Numbered from the stretch's first letter, positions 1-7,908 are shown. The stretch is DNA of 64,000 bases from Fen-549 sp964636655 (GCA_964636655.1 CAZWTK010000010.1:1-64000); one strand, 5' to 3'. Made by a program: numbers and translations. Notes: generated by a model from the letters alone, not told the origin.

Positions 1-620
1 CCTGCGAAAATACTGACGCGGTGGTCAGCCAGACCCTTGACGACCTCGTCGGGCGTGAGCACGAGCGGCTCCTCCGAGTGGGTGAGCGTGAAGCCGTCCT
101 GGCAGACGAGCACCGGCAGCATCACGTCGGGGTGCTCGGCGATCCGCGCCGCCATCACCGTCAGGTCGTAAGCCTCCTGAACGCTCTCGGCGAACAGCTG
201 GATCACGCCGGAGTCGCGGATCAACATCGAGTCGGAGTGGTCGCTGTGGATGTTGAGCGGCGCGGAGAGAGCGCGGTTGCCGACGGCCATGACTATCGGC
301 GTGCGCATGCCCGCGGCGATATAGACCATCTCCGCCATCAGGGCCAGGCCCTGCGAGGAGGTGGCCGTCATCGAGCGGGCCCCCGCCAGTGCCGAGCCGA
401 TCGTCGCGCTCATGGCGGAGTGCTCGGACTCGACGTTGACGATCTCGGTCGTTGCCACGCCGTTGGCGACCAGCTTGGCGAAGGTCTGGATGATCGGCGT
501 CTGCGGCGTGATCGGGTAGACGGGGAAGACATCCGGATCGATCTGAGCCATCGCGTAGGCAACAGCCTCGCCACCGGTTAGAAGCTGGGCTCCTTCCTGC
601 GTCTTAACTGGCACTCTCAT
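1..620 (-). CDS. porA: 2-oxoacid:ferredoxin oxidoreductase alpha subunit (partial, runs off the window)
   Basis: Alpha subunit of a CoA-dependent 2-oxoacid:ferredoxin oxidoreductase, probably pyruvate type, which together with beta binds the oxoacid and thiamine diphosphate. Reading the minus strand from the ATG at 620 gives about 206 residues with the family signature YPITPQTPIIQ near residue 30, then VNVESEHSAMSATIG and TATSSQGLALM, all typical of the POR N-terminal domain. The C-terminal half lies beyond base 1. The start overlaps the upstream delta gene by 17 bases, so the subunits are translationally coupled. The order gamma-delta-alpha suggests that beta follows outside the window. Substrate (pyruvate versus branched-chain or 2-oxoglutarate) cannot be settled from this fragment. 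Confidence 0.88.
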   Translation of the reverse strand, partial: MRVPVKTQEGAQLLTGGEAVAYAMAQIDPDVFPVYPITPQTPIIQTFAKLVANGVATTEIVNVESEHSAMSATIGSALAGARSMTATSSQGLALMAEMVYIAAGMRTPIVMAVGNRALSAPLNIHSDHSDSMLIRDSGVIQLFAESVQEAYDLTVMAARIAEHPDVMLPVLVCQDGFTLTHSEEPLVLTPDEVVKGLADHRVSIFA

Positions 621-948
621 CACTCCTCATCACCCAGCGCTCGGGGGTCTCGGTCTCCTCGGGCACCATCTCGATAGCCCCGACGGGGCAGACGGCGGCG
701 CAGACCTCGCAGCCCTTGCAGAAGTAGTCGTCGAAGCCGACGAAGGCCGGCCCGGATTCGGCCACGTCCTCGATCAGGATTGCCGAGTCTGGGCAGTAGA
801 GCCAGCAGAGCAGGCAGTTGGTGCATTTCGAGAGATCGGCGAGCGGCTTGATGCCGGTGCGCCAGCTCCCGGTCTTGGGCTTCTCTGCGTCGGTGGGCCG
901 GATCGTGCCCCCGGGCGAGAGTTCTTGCCAGGGCCTCAGGCCAGACAT
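604..948 (-). CDS. porD: 2-oxoacid:ferredoxin oxidoreductase delta subunit, 2x[4Fe-4S] ferredoxin
   Basis: A 114-residue ferredoxin-like electron-transfer subunit. Two CxxCxxCxxxC/P motifs are visible: CTNCLLCWLYCP near residues 42-53 and CKGCEVCAAVCPVGAIE near 77-93, each ligating one [4Fe-4S] cluster. The N-terminal stretch with RPTDAEKPKTGSWR is typical of PorD-type delta subunits. It overlaps the gamma gene upstream (13 bases) and the alpha gene downstream (17 bases), so it belongs to one tightly coupled operon. It passes electrons from the alpha/beta catalytic core to soluble ferredoxin (family knowledge). Confidence 0.92.
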   Translation of the reverse strand: MSGLRPWQELSPGGTIRPTDAEKPKTGSWRTGIKPLADLSKCTNCLLCWLYCPDSAILIEDVAESGPAFVGFDDYFCKGCEVCAAVCPVGAIEMVPEETETPERWVMRSDESAS

Positions 949-1460
949 GCGTATCCCTCCGCTATTGCCGCGCGGAGCGAGTCCGCGTCGAGTCGTTTTC
1001 CAAGTTTCTTGGCGGCGGCGTCCTGAATGTTCTCGAGCGGAATGCCACCGGCGGCCGCCGCGGCGCCGAGCATGACGACGTTCGAGAACTTCAGCCCATG
1101 GTCGTGGGCGATTCTCAGGGCCGGTACGGCTCGGGCATTAACGCCGTCGAGCGCCGCCGGCAGCTCGTTGGTGTCGACGAGTACGACGCCGTCGCTTGAG
1201 AGCCCCTCGGCGACGTTCATCTCGTTCACGAGTGTGGGCTCGAGCACGATCACGATGTCGGGCGCAGCTACGGGATCGTGGCGGCGGATGGTCTTGTCCG
1301 AGATGCGGGTGTAGGCGCGCATCGGCGCTCCGCGGCGCTCGGGACCGTACTCCGGGAAGGCCTGCACGCTCGACCCGGCGAGAAGCCCGGCCTCGGCAAG
1401 CAGCTGCGAGACCGTCTTCGCGCCCTGGCCGGCGCGCGCATGCCAGCGAACTTCCTTCAT
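936..1460 (-). CDS. porG: 2-oxoacid:ferredoxin oxidoreductase gamma subunit
   Basis: A 174-residue gamma subunit, the CoA-binding-side domain of POR-family enzymes. It shows the hallmark N-terminus KEVRWHARAGQGAKT, followed by QAFPEYGPERRGAPMRAYTRI and a C-terminal Rossmann-like region with NVVMLGAAAA. Length is normal for a stand-alone gamma subunit. The ATG at 1460 overlaps the TGA of the flavoprotein gene upstream (ATGA), showing coupling. The four-subunit, separate-gene arrangement is the archaeal/Thermotoga-like form, not the large fused PFOR. Confidence 0.92.
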   Translation of the reverse strand: MKEVRWHARAGQGAKTVSQLLAEAGLLAGSSVQAFPEYGPERRGAPMRAYTRISDKTIRRHDPVAAPDIVIVLEPTLVNEMNVAEGLSSDGVVLVDTNELPAALDGVNARAVPALRIAHDHGLKFSNVVMLGAAAAAGGIPLENIQDAAAKKLGKRLDADSLRAAIAEGYACLA

Positions 1461-2800
1461 CTCTTCTCTCCTTGCAGGAAGGCCTCGATGCCGGCAACTG
1501 CGACCTTGGCGCCACCGACGGCCGAAACCACCGTCGCGCCTCCGTTGATCGCATCACCCGCGGCGAAGTACTTGGGATTGGTCGTCTGGCCCGTTTCCGG
1601 GTTGATCTTGATCTGGCCCCACTCGAGCTCGAGCCCGTCGATCAGGCTCAGGAACTCCTCACGGGGACGCTGACCGATGGCCTTGATGATCGTGTCGACC
1701 GGCAGGTCGAAGTCGGCGCCCTCGATCGGCTCGGGGCGCCGGCGGCCGGAGTCGTCGGGCTCGCCCAGCTTCATCGGCTGGCACTCGACCGAGCTCAGAC
1801 GTCCGTTTTCGCCCGTGAAGGCGACTGGAAGCGTCAGCCACCTGAAGGCGACACCCTCATCGAGCGCCTGCTCGTACTCGTGGTAGAAGGCCGGCATCTC
1901 GGCTTGTGTGCGCCGGTAGAGGACGGTTACCTCGGCGCCCAGCCGGAGTGCCTCTCGGGCCACGTCCATCGCCGTGTTGCCACCGCCGATGACTGCCGCT
2001 CGGCGCCCAACCTCGGGCGGGTTGCCGTCCTTGAGCGCTTCGATGAAGGGGAGCGACTCCCAGACGCCTTCGAGATCGTCGCCGGGCGTCTTCACGTCGA
2101 CGTCCTCGCCGAGACCGATACCGAGGAAGACGGCTTCGGCCTCCTTCTCGATCTGGCTCAATGCCTCCTTGGCGTCGATCTCGACGCCCAGCTTGATCTC
2201 GACGCCGAGCTTCTCGATCGCCGCCTTCTCGTCGGGAAGCGGCTCGGACTGCTGGCGGAAGGGGGCGATGGCGTAGCGGATCAGTCCGCCGACCTCGGCG
2301 CGCTCGTCGTAGACGGTGACGGCGTAGCCACGCGCGGCCAGTTCGCCGGCGGCGGCCAGCCCGGCGGGGCCGGCTCCGATCACGGCCACTTTGCGACCGT
2401 TCGGAGCGGCCTTCTCGCGCGGAGCGATCCCATTGGCGTAAGCCCAGTCGGTGGCGAAGCGCTGCAGTCTCGAGATCTCGATCGGCGGCTCGTCTTCGCT
2501 GTTCATCACGCACTCTGCCTCGCAGAGCTCTTCGACCTGGCAGACGCGGGCGCAGCTTGCGCCGAGGATGTTCTGCTCGAAGATCGTCAGGGCCGCCTCG
2601 CGCGTCCCGCCAGCGGCGATCTGCGCGACGAAGGTGGATACGTCAACGTCGGCCGGGCAGGCGACGGTGCAGGGGGCTGTCGCGTAGATGTGACCGCACT
2701 GCAGACAGCGGTCGGCTTCGACGAGCGCCTCCTCTTCCGAAAGGGGTGGCTTCAGATCGGTGAAGTCCCCTACCAGTGTTTCCTGCGCTAACGCGCTCAT
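1457..2800 (-). CDS. GltD-like FAD/NAD(P)-dependent oxidoreductase with N-terminal Fe-S domain
   Basis: A 447-residue flavoprotein of the glutamate synthase small-subunit / dihydropyrimidine dehydrogenase N-terminal (PreT) family. The first ~110 residues hold two cysteine clusters for [4Fe-4S] centres (CLQCGH with CTVACP near 32-49, and CARVCQVEELCEAEC near 83-97). An FAD-binding VAVIGAGPAGLAAAG lies near residue 137 and a pyridine-nucleotide site AVIGGGNTAMDVA near 268; a GD motif close to the C-terminus (YFAAGDA) closes the FAD site. No glutamate synthase large subunit is nearby. As first gene of the por operon it probably moves electrons between ferredoxin or the Por complex and NAD(P)H; that role is inferred from context only. 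Confidence 0.85.
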   Translation of the reverse strand: MSALAQETLVGDFTDLKPPLSEEEALVEADRCLQCGHIYATAPCTVACPADVDVSTFVAQIAAGGTREAALTIFEQNILGASCARVCQVEELCEAECVMNSEDEPPIEISRLQRFATDWAYANGIAPREKAAPNGRKVAVIGAGPAGLAAAGELAARGYAVTVYDERAEVGGLIRYAIAPFRQQSEPLPDEKAAIEKLGVEIKLGVEIDAKEALSQIEKEAEAVFLGIGLGEDVDVKTPGDDLEGVWESLPFIEALKDGNPPEVGRRAAVIGGGNTAMDVAREALRLGAEVTVLYRRTQAEMPAFYHEYEQALDEGVAFRWLTLPVAFTGENGRLSSVECQPMKLGEPDDSGRRRPEPIEGADFDLPVDTIIKAIGQRPREEFLSLIDGLELEWGQIKINPETGQTTNPKYFAAGDAINGGATVVSAVGGAKVAVAGIEAFLQGEKR

Positions 2801-2982
2801 CTAACTCCAGTCTTTATCCGGGTCCAGGGCCTAGGTACCCGGGAATGCTACCGACGAGGCGCGTGTTCACCGCGGGGCTACGTTCTTGGTTTCGGAGGAA
2901 GCCGTACGCCTCATCCACACTGTAGTTAAAAACGACTAGTTCGGGACGTGAATTCCACACCTGGGAATCGGCTGCAGGGCGG
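2801..2982. other. Intergenic region upstream of the por operon
   Basis: 182 bases between the start of the flavoprotein gene and the stop of the VIT gene, both on the minus strand. It must hold the por operon promoter, but I could not identify convincing -35/-10 boxes. A small palindrome CCGGGTCC...TACCCGGG lies near 2818-2842. No coding or RNA gene is seen. Confidence 0.4.
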
Positions 2983-3819
2983 CTAATCGCCAATCAGGCG
3001 CGGAATCAGCTCACCTACGACGAAGCCGATCAGGGCTGCGCCTCCCCCGATCGCGAGAACGCGCAGGCCGCTCCGTAACCGTCTTAGTCCGGCTATCTGA
3101 GCCTTCAACACTCCCAGCGCGACAAGGGCCGCCGCGGTGGCGGCAAGCGATACGGCGAGCGCGGCGTGCACGCCCCAAATGAGATAGGGAAAGAGCGGTA
3201 CCCAGGCGGCGGCGACGAACATCGCCCCGACCACCAGCGCGTCCCCGAGCGCGGTGCGGTGCTCGCCGAAGGCCAGGCCCAGTTCCTTCTCGACCGTCAT
3301 GCGTACGTGCGAGTGGGGGTGACGAGCCAGGATCTCGCTGACCGCCCGCGCGTCTGTCGCCGGGATCCCCTCCTCCTGGAGCAGGTACTGCAACTCGAGC
3401 CGCTCGACCTCGGGATGGTCCTCCATCTCGGCCAGCTCGTCGGCGATGGCGCCCCGGTAGAGGTCGTTCTCGGCCTGGCTCGAGAGAAAGACACCGGCGG
3501 CCATGGAAAGCGCACTGGCGGCCATCTCGGCGAATCCCGCGATGGCGATCGTCTTCGAGGAGACGTGGGCGACTGCGAGGCCGGTCAGCAGCCCGACCGT
3601 CCCGATCAGTCCGTCCTGGGCGCCGAGCACCAGCTCGCGGATGCGCGAGGCGCGCTCGATACGGGGGCGCGAGTCGAGCACCCAGCGGCGCAGCTCCTCG
3701 CCCTCGCGAGGATGGGAGCCGCGCACGCGCACGCGAGGCGGAAGCCGATCGGGCGGGATCGCCCCGTCGACCGCCTCGCTACTTCGCCGTCGCATCCGCT
3801 GTCGTCGTCGGCCGGGCAT
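2983..3819 (-). CDS. VIT1/CCC1-family iron/manganese transporter
   Basis: A 278-residue membrane protein of the vacuolar iron transporter family, which moves Fe2+ or Mn2+ out of the cytoplasm. The family core is clear: IRELVLGAQDGLIGTVG near residues 60-76, then SALSMAAGVFLSSQAE near 100-115, a cytoplasmic metal-binding helical loop rich in E/H between ~115 and 190, and three C-terminal hydrophobic segments (about 195-275). A basic N-terminal ~45 residues precedes TM1. It lies 17 bases downstream of the NYN gene and is probably co-transcribed with it. Direction of transport and metal are from family knowledge, not visible here. Confidence 0.88.
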   Translation of the reverse strand: MPGRRRQRMRRRSSEAVDGAIPPDRLPPRVRVRGSHPREGEELRRWVLDSRPRIERASRIRELVLGAQDGLIGTVGLLTGLAVAHVSSKTIAIAGFAEMAASALSMAAGVFLSSQAENDLYRGAIADELAEMEDHPEVERLELQYLLQEEGIPATDARAVSEILARHPHSHVRMTVEKELGLAFGEHRTALGDALVVGAMFVAAAWVPLFPYLIWGVHAALAVSLAATAAALVALGVLKAQIAGLRRLRSGLRVLAIGGGAALIGFVVGELIPRLIGD

Positions 3820-3836
3820 TTGCTGATCGAGCGTAG

Positions 3837-4238
3837 CTAATAGTCGTGGCGCTTTCGTTGCTCTGGAAGCTCGCGCAGAAAGCCGCCGCCTCCGATCAGG
3901 CGCGACGCGTGTTGGCCCGCGCGTCGGCGCAACTCGCGGTCGCTCGTGACGAGCCAGTGCACCTCGCCCGCTTCGCCGAGTGCGGCGGCACGGCGGGTCA
4001 GCCAGTCGTCGGCGCTTTCGGAGCCCGTTCCGACAACCGTGAGCAGCTCGTCGTCAGCCCGTTCGCCGATCAGATCGCCGGGCGCTCGCCCGTCGAAGGC
4101 CGCCACAACACAAACGCCCTCGCGCTCGGCCCAGGCGCGACAACGCTCGAGCAGGTCCTCCTCGCGCAGGTTTGGCCAGCGCGAGCGGAGCACGTTTCTC
4201 GCGTCCACGAGCACGATCGTTTTCGTCTCGCCCGGCAC
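3837..4238 (-). CDS. NYN-domain (YacP-like, PIN-fold) protein
   Basis: A 133-residue protein with the NYN/PIN-like nuclease fold. Acidic positions fit the active site: VLVDARNVL near residues 9-17 (D11, N14), a central DDELL/ADDWL region around 63-80, and VTSDRELRRRA near 97-107. It begins with GTG. YacP-type NYN proteins are linked to rRNA maturation and tRNA or mRNA cleavage in other bacteria; here only the fold can be claimed. The downstream VIT gene is 17 bases away. Confidence 0.75.
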   Translation of the reverse strand: MPGETKTIVLVDARNVLRSRWPNLREEDLLERCRAWAEREGVCVVAAFDGRAPGDLIGERADDELLTVVGTGSESADDWLTRRAAALGEAGEVHWLVTSDRELRRRAGQHASRLIGGGGFLRELPEQRKRHDY

Positions 4239-4331
4239 GAGGTCAGAGTAATGGTGGAGCGGCGCCGAAACGAGGTGCCCGCAGCAAGGCCGCTCGTGCC
4301 AGCATGCCCACGCTGGGCGAGAAGATCGGAG

Positions 4332-4703
4332 TCAGGCGGCGCTTACTTCGAGCCGCTCGACCGCGCTGGCGGGGTAATTGGGAGTGTCGCAGCGAACGGA
4401 GCCTTTCTCGTTCGTGCAGGCGATCCAGTGACCGCCGGCTTGCAGGCGGATGCTCACCGCGGCGGCGGGTGCGCTGACGCGGAAGGTCACCGCCTGAAGC
4501 ATGGCTCCGCTCGACTGGTAGTCGATCGCCCGCACCGCAACGCCGGCGGTCGAGACCCCCGCCTGGCTCGCGATCGCCTGCGTCGAGGTCGCTGCGTAGG
4601 CCTGCGCCACGCTGCCGATGACCGAGGCGATTGCGAGCGAGGTTACTACCGAGCGGAGTGACTGGAGCATCACTCCGGTAATCGCCCGGCGGGACGCTTT
4701 CAA
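4332..4703 (-). CDS. Small secreted protein, divergent paralogue of the signal-peptidase cluster
   Basis: About 123 residues (or 112 from the internal ATG at 4670; the outer start is TTG with no good ribosome site). An N-terminal hydrophobic stretch SVVTSLAIASVIGSVAQAYA is a likely signal peptide. The mature part matches the neighbouring small proteins: LQAVTFRV, then VSIRLQAGGHWIAC, and a second cysteine 8 residues later (VRC), i.e. the W-x-x-C...C core shared with the genes at 4790, 7449 and 8122. Unlike them it lacks the N-x-I-x-G-x-x-P-P motif after the hydrophobic stretch. It is the last gene of the signal peptidase operon. Function unknown; a surface or fibre subunit is one possibility. 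Confidence 0.65.
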   Translation of the reverse strand: MKASRRAITGVMLQSLRSVVTSLAIASVIGSVAQAYAATSTQAIASQAGVSTAGVAVRAIDYQSSGAMLQAVTFRVSAPAAAVSIRLQAGGHWIACTNEKGSVRCDTPNYPASAVERLEVSAA

Positions 4704-4789
4704 CCCTCTCGGCAGCGCGCGATAGGCGCTGCCGTTTCGGAGTTACCAACCTACCCGCCAACGTGAGCGCGGGTGCGTTCGGTGGCAAA

Positions 4790-5179
4790 CTAGCCCTTGG
4801 CGACGACCGACAGCGTGTTGCCGTTCGCACCGGCGGCGGTGATCTGCGGGGCGGTGGTTGCGCAAGAGATCGTCGGTGCGCCGCTCTCGTCGCAGTCGTA
4901 CCAGGTACCGCCGCTGTCGATCAGTCTGACGCGAACGACGGTGGAGGCGGTGGCACCGGTGAGCGTGAACGAGACCGAATCGAGGTTGCGGGGGCGGTTA
5001 GCATTCAGGGTGTAAGTCGGCGTACCGAGCGTGTACTTGTCGATCGAATCGGTGCCCGAGCCGAGGAGCGGTGGGTTGACGCCGCCGACCGCGTTGGCGA
5101 AGGCGAAGGTGCTCGTGGCGACGATCGCCGCGACCGCCAAAAGCGTCACAAACCGGTATTTGCGAATCATCCTTCGCAC
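4790..5179 (-). CDS. Small secreted protein, cluster paralogue
   Basis: 129 residues, GTG start (ATG three codons in is an alternative). A basic N-terminus and a hydrophobic helix (FVTLLAVAAIVATSTFAFA) are followed by NAVGGVNPPLLGSG, the post-helix signature shared with the proteins at 7449 and 8122 and with the RTX-like protein at 5251. The core contains NLDSVSFTL, VVRVRLIDSGGTWYDC and a second cysteine after nine residues, predicting a disulphide-linked beta-sandwich outside the cell. It lies 71 bases after the RTX-like gene in the same operon as the signal peptidase. No named family recognised. Confidence 0.72.
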   Translation of the reverse strand: MRRMIRKYRFVTLLAVAAIVATSTFAFANAVGGVNPPLLGSGTDSIDKYTLGTPTYTLNANRPRNLDSVSFTLTGATASTVVRVRLIDSGGTWYDCDESGAPTISCATTAPQITAAGANGNTLSVVAKG

Positions 5180-5250
5180 TTGTCACTCTGTTTCTTGCCT
5201 GCGTATCGGTTTTCCTTGGGAACGGGATGCGGTTGCATGAGTCGCTCGCG

Positions 5251-5685
5251 TTATTGGTACTGGTATTCGCAGCGGTTGAATGTGTCGTTTCCCGGACCCC
5301 CAATGCAGACGTCGGTCCCGGCGTCGCCGCGAAGCCTGTCGTTACCGCCTCCGCCCACGATGCAGTCGTCGCCGCCCCTTCCGCGGATTGTCTGTCGGGC
5401 GTTGGTACCGAGAATGAGGTCGCTGGCGTTCGTTCCGTTGTTTCCGGTGACGATCGACGTCGGACTCAAACCGGCATCCCTGCACTCCTGCGGCTGGAGC
5501 GCGGCCGGATTGATCCCCGAAGTGTTCTCACCGAGACGAGGGGAGTTGACGCCGAGGATCGAGTTTGTGAGGGCGAGAACGGCCGTGACGACAACCGCGA
5601 CGATAAACACGGACAGGACGACATTGAGGCCGCGTCGGGCTTTCCTGCCGCGCCGACGCTTCCCCGCCTTATAGCGCCTGGTCAT
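5251..5685 (-). CDS. Mini RTX-like secreted protein coupled to the signal peptidase
   Basis: 144 residues. A strongly basic N-terminus (about 20 residues rich in R and K) precedes a hydrophobic helix (LNVVLSVFIVAVVVTAVLA) and the cluster signature TNSILGVNSPRLG. The C-terminal third holds about four imperfect RTX calcium-binding nonapeptides of the GGxGxDxxx type (for example GGGGNDRLR and GGPGNDTF), with interspersed cysteines (DDCIV, TDVCI, NRCEY). Four RTX units are few for a folded beta-roll, and cysteines in RTX repeats are unusual. Its ATG overlaps the TGA of the signal peptidase gene (ATGA), so translation is coupled; it is a likely substrate or partner of that peptidase. Confidence 0.75.
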   Translation of the reverse strand: MTRRYKAGKRRRGRKARRGLNVVLSVFIVAVVVTAVLALTNSILGVNSPRLGENTSGINPAALQPQECRDAGLSPTSIVTGNNGTNASDLILGTNARQTIRGRGGDDCIVGGGGNDRLRGDAGTDVCIGGPGNDTFNRCEYQYQ

Positions 5686-7334
5686 TCCGACCAGCCCGTA
5701 TATGGCTCGGACTCGGCCGCAGCTCGCGTGGTCCCTGCTGCCGCCTGTGCCCGCGCCGCAGCCTCGTAGGCCGCCGAGCCCACCGAGACGTTCTCAAAGG
5801 CGACGTAGCGGTAGATGGTGCCTTCCTCTTCCACGATGTAGTGGTGCACGAGGCCGCCGTCGACCAGGTGCAGGATCGCTCTGTCGTAGCGCTCGGCCAG
5901 GTGCACGAGCGCCTCGATCGACTCCACCTCGACCGGGTCGGCCCAGCTCGGCTTGGCGCTTCCGATCGGGACGAGCAGGTCGCCGAAGCGCCGCTCGATG
6001 TCGGACGGCTCGTCCAGCGCAGGGCGCAGCTTGGTGCTCAAGACGAGCAGCAGGGCGAGACCGGCCGCGATGCCGAGCAGCGCCAGAGCCAGCAGCCGCG
6101 CCTGCGAGACGGTGGGCTTGAACAGCTTGAGCGCCAGATGGGCCGGCTCGCTCTTCGTGCCCGACTGGGTCTGGGTTCGCAGCGCGGTGTTGTCGGTCAG
6201 GGGCCCGGACGCTCCTTGCGTCTCGGGCACGAGCTGGTTGGCATCCATGCGCAGCTTGTAGCTGGGTGCGTAGTCCGTCTTGAGCGCAGTGCCGGCAACC
6301 AGGCCCGTACCGGTGATCTGCGGCGTCACGATCACCTCGAAGGAGTCGATCGTAACGCCGGTCGTCTCCTGCAGGCGGGTCATGAGCGAGTGCAGGTAGG
6401 CGAGGTTGAGCTTTCCTTCGAGATGGACATTTGGCTGCGCGAAGCTCTGCTCGGAGGCGAGGGTGACGTTGCGCGTCCACTGACCGCCGTCGCCTGTGAT
6501 CGTGGCCACCAGGCGCGCCTTGCCGCTCATCGAGAGCGTGTCTCTGGACGATGCGCCGTAGTCGAAGCCGACCCGGAGCTCGCGAACGAGCCTGAGGAAG
6601 ACGGGCTGGCCGGTCTTGACCGATCCGGAGGGATAGGCGACGCCGGGCTCAGCCTCGGCCTGATAGGAGAAAAGCCCCTTCTCTTGCCAGAGGTTCGGCA
6701 CCTGCACCTGGTGCGTGGCGCTACGGCCGAAGGCGGCAAGCGCCAGGATCGCGGAAAACGCTCCCAACAGGCCGCAGGCAACCAGAGCGGCCGTCAGCGG
6801 GGGAGAGGCCGAGGGCGCGCGGCCGCGCCGGGGCAGCGGGGGAGTGGTGGTCTTGGGCCGCCTGCGCCGGCGAGAGTGGGTGGCGCCGACCGAGCCACCG
6901 GCCAGCAGAACCGCCAGCCCCGCCAGCAGCGCTGCGCTTTTCGGCTCGCGTGCGCGGGTGAGCCAGGTGCCCATGCCGTCCAGCTGGATCCATCTCTCAC
7001 CCACGAAGTCCGAGTAGAGGGGACGCTGGCGATCGGGTCCCGGGGTGTTGTCGCCGCGCATGATGTAGCGCTGGCCGTCTCGTCCGACGACCCTGTGCAG
7101 GACCACCTGGTGGATGTCGCTCGAGCGGTAGGCGACGACGTCGTTGACTTCGTAGTGGCTGCGCTTCTTCAGGATGACCAGATCGCCCTTGTGCATCAAA
7201 GGCTCCATCGACACGCCCCTGATCGTTACGTACGAGGCCTGGCCGCCGATCTGGGTCGGGGCAAAGAAATACCAGACGACCGCGAGCGCGACGACGCCGA
7301 TGATAGAGAGAGTTAGTTTGAGGGCTCTGGCCAT
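5682..7334 (-). CDS. SipW/ER-type signal peptidase I fused to a DUF5305-like ectodomain
   Basis: A 550-residue membrane protein, about three times the length of an ordinary signal peptidase. Residues 1-120 are a signal peptidase I domain: membrane helix ~8-24, GVSMEPLMHKGD with nucleophile Ser42, LHRVVG with His80 where bacterial enzymes have Lys (the SipW/ER/archaeal form), and MRGDN with Asp95. A second helix lies at ~127-145, an Arg/Pro-rich linker follows, then a third helix at ~175-200. An extracellular domain of about 200 residues (FSYQAEAEPGVAYPSG to TDYAPSYKL) resembles archaeal DUF5305, followed by a fourth helix (~408-430) and a cytoplasmic tail. It sits inside an operon of small secreted proteins, which are probably its substrates. 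The DUF5305 match is from memory of the pattern. Confidence 0.82.
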   Translation of the reverse strand: MARALKLTLSIIGVVALAVVWYFFAPTQIGGQASYVTIRGVSMEPLMHKGDLVILKKRSHYEVNDVVAYRSSDIHQVVLHRVVGRDGQRYIMRGDNTPGPDRQRPLYSDFVGERWIQLDGMGTWLTRAREPKSAALLAGLAVLLAGGSVGATHSRRRRRPKTTTPPLPRRGRAPSASPPLTAALVACGLLGAFSAILALAAFGRSATHQVQVPNLWQEKGLFSYQAEAEPGVAYPSGSVKTGQPVFLRLVRELRVGFDYGASSRDTLSMSGKARLVATITGDGGQWTRNVTLASEQSFAQPNVHLEGKLNLAYLHSLMTRLQETTGVTIDSFEVIVTPQITGTGLVAGTALKTDYAPSYKLRMDANQLVPETQGASGPLTDNTALRTQTQSGTKSEPAHLALKLFKPTVSQARLLALALLGIAAGLALLLVLSTKLRPALDEPSDIERRFGDLLVPIGSAKPSWADPVEVESIEALVHLAERYDRAILHLVDGGLVHHYIVEEEGTIYRYVAFENVSVGSAAYEAAARAQAAAGTTRAAAESEPYTGWSE

Positions 7335-7371
7335 AAGCTCGAGGCTTCTTCCGCAGTTACTCCGTTAATCG

Positions 7372-7407
7372 GCAAAAAGGGCGGGGGTATTGACCCCGCC
7401 CCTTCTT
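7372..7407 (-). terminator. Rho-independent terminator after the first gene of the signal peptidase operon
   Basis: On the minus strand a stem AAGGGGCGGGG / CCCCGCCCTT with a short loop is followed by five T residues. It lies between the small secreted gene (stop at 7449) and the signal peptidase (start at 7334), so it could reduce downstream transcription relative to the first gene. The stem is nearly identical in core to the terminator at 8051-8088. Confidence 0.82.
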
Positions 7408-7448
7408 CGCCTAGCTGGTTGAAAAGCCTTTGCGCTATCAGGGCGTGG

Positions 7449-7835
7449 TTACGGACCCTTGGCTACGATCGTCAGGTTGTCGGCTGCCTCCGCGGTGAGG
7501 CCCGTCGTGGTGCAGGTCACCAGCATCGGGGGGGCGCCGGCCGGCGCGCCGCAGGCGTACCACGAGCCGCCCGTCACGGCCTGAATCTGCACCGAGGTCG
7601 CCGCCGACGCGTTGGCCAGGTTGAACTGGATCGAGTCGACGTTGGCCGGGTTGGTCGCGTTCAGGTTGTAGTCGATGTTGCTGGCCGTGTAGCCGCCGAT
7701 CGCGCCGGAGCCCGAGCCGACACTCGGGGGCGTGACGCCGGAGATGGTGTTCGTATAGGCGAAGGCGCCGGTCGCGATCACGGCCGCCAGGATCGCCGTC
7801 ATGAGTAGCGCTCGCCTGTTTCTCTTTCGCCGCAT
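7449..7835 (-). CDS. Small secreted protein, first gene of the signal peptidase operon
   Basis: 128 residues with a good ribosome site (AAGGAG, 7 bases before ATG). Basic N-terminus MRRKRNRR, hydrophobic helix ALLMTAILAAVIATGAFAY, then TNTISGVTPPSVGSGSG, the cluster signature. The mature part has NVDSIQFNL, TSVQIQAVTGGSWYAC and a second cysteine 12 residues on (VTC), matching the paralogues at 4332, 4790 and 8122. The position before a terminator and behind a conserved upstream element suggests it is made in excess over the downstream genes, as expected for a structural subunit. No named family recognised; a TasA/camelysin-like role is inference. Confidence 0.75.
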   Translation of the reverse strand: MRRKRNRRALLMTAILAAVIATGAFAYTNTISGVTPPSVGSGSGAIGGYTASNIDYNLNATNPANVDSIQFNLANASAATSVQIQAVTGGSWYACGAPAGAPPMLVTCTTTGLTAEAADNLTIVAKGP

Positions 7836-7908
7836 CTTCGCTCTCCTTGGTTCCTGTGGATCCCGTTGAGCCGGGAGTGAGTCCCTATGAGGTCAAACCT
7901 TTTTGGTC

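Noticed and set aside
5841..7316. 491-codon plus-strand frame opposite the signal peptidase gene
   Set aside because: Antisense shadow; the minus-strand peptidase has intact catalytic motifs and operon context.
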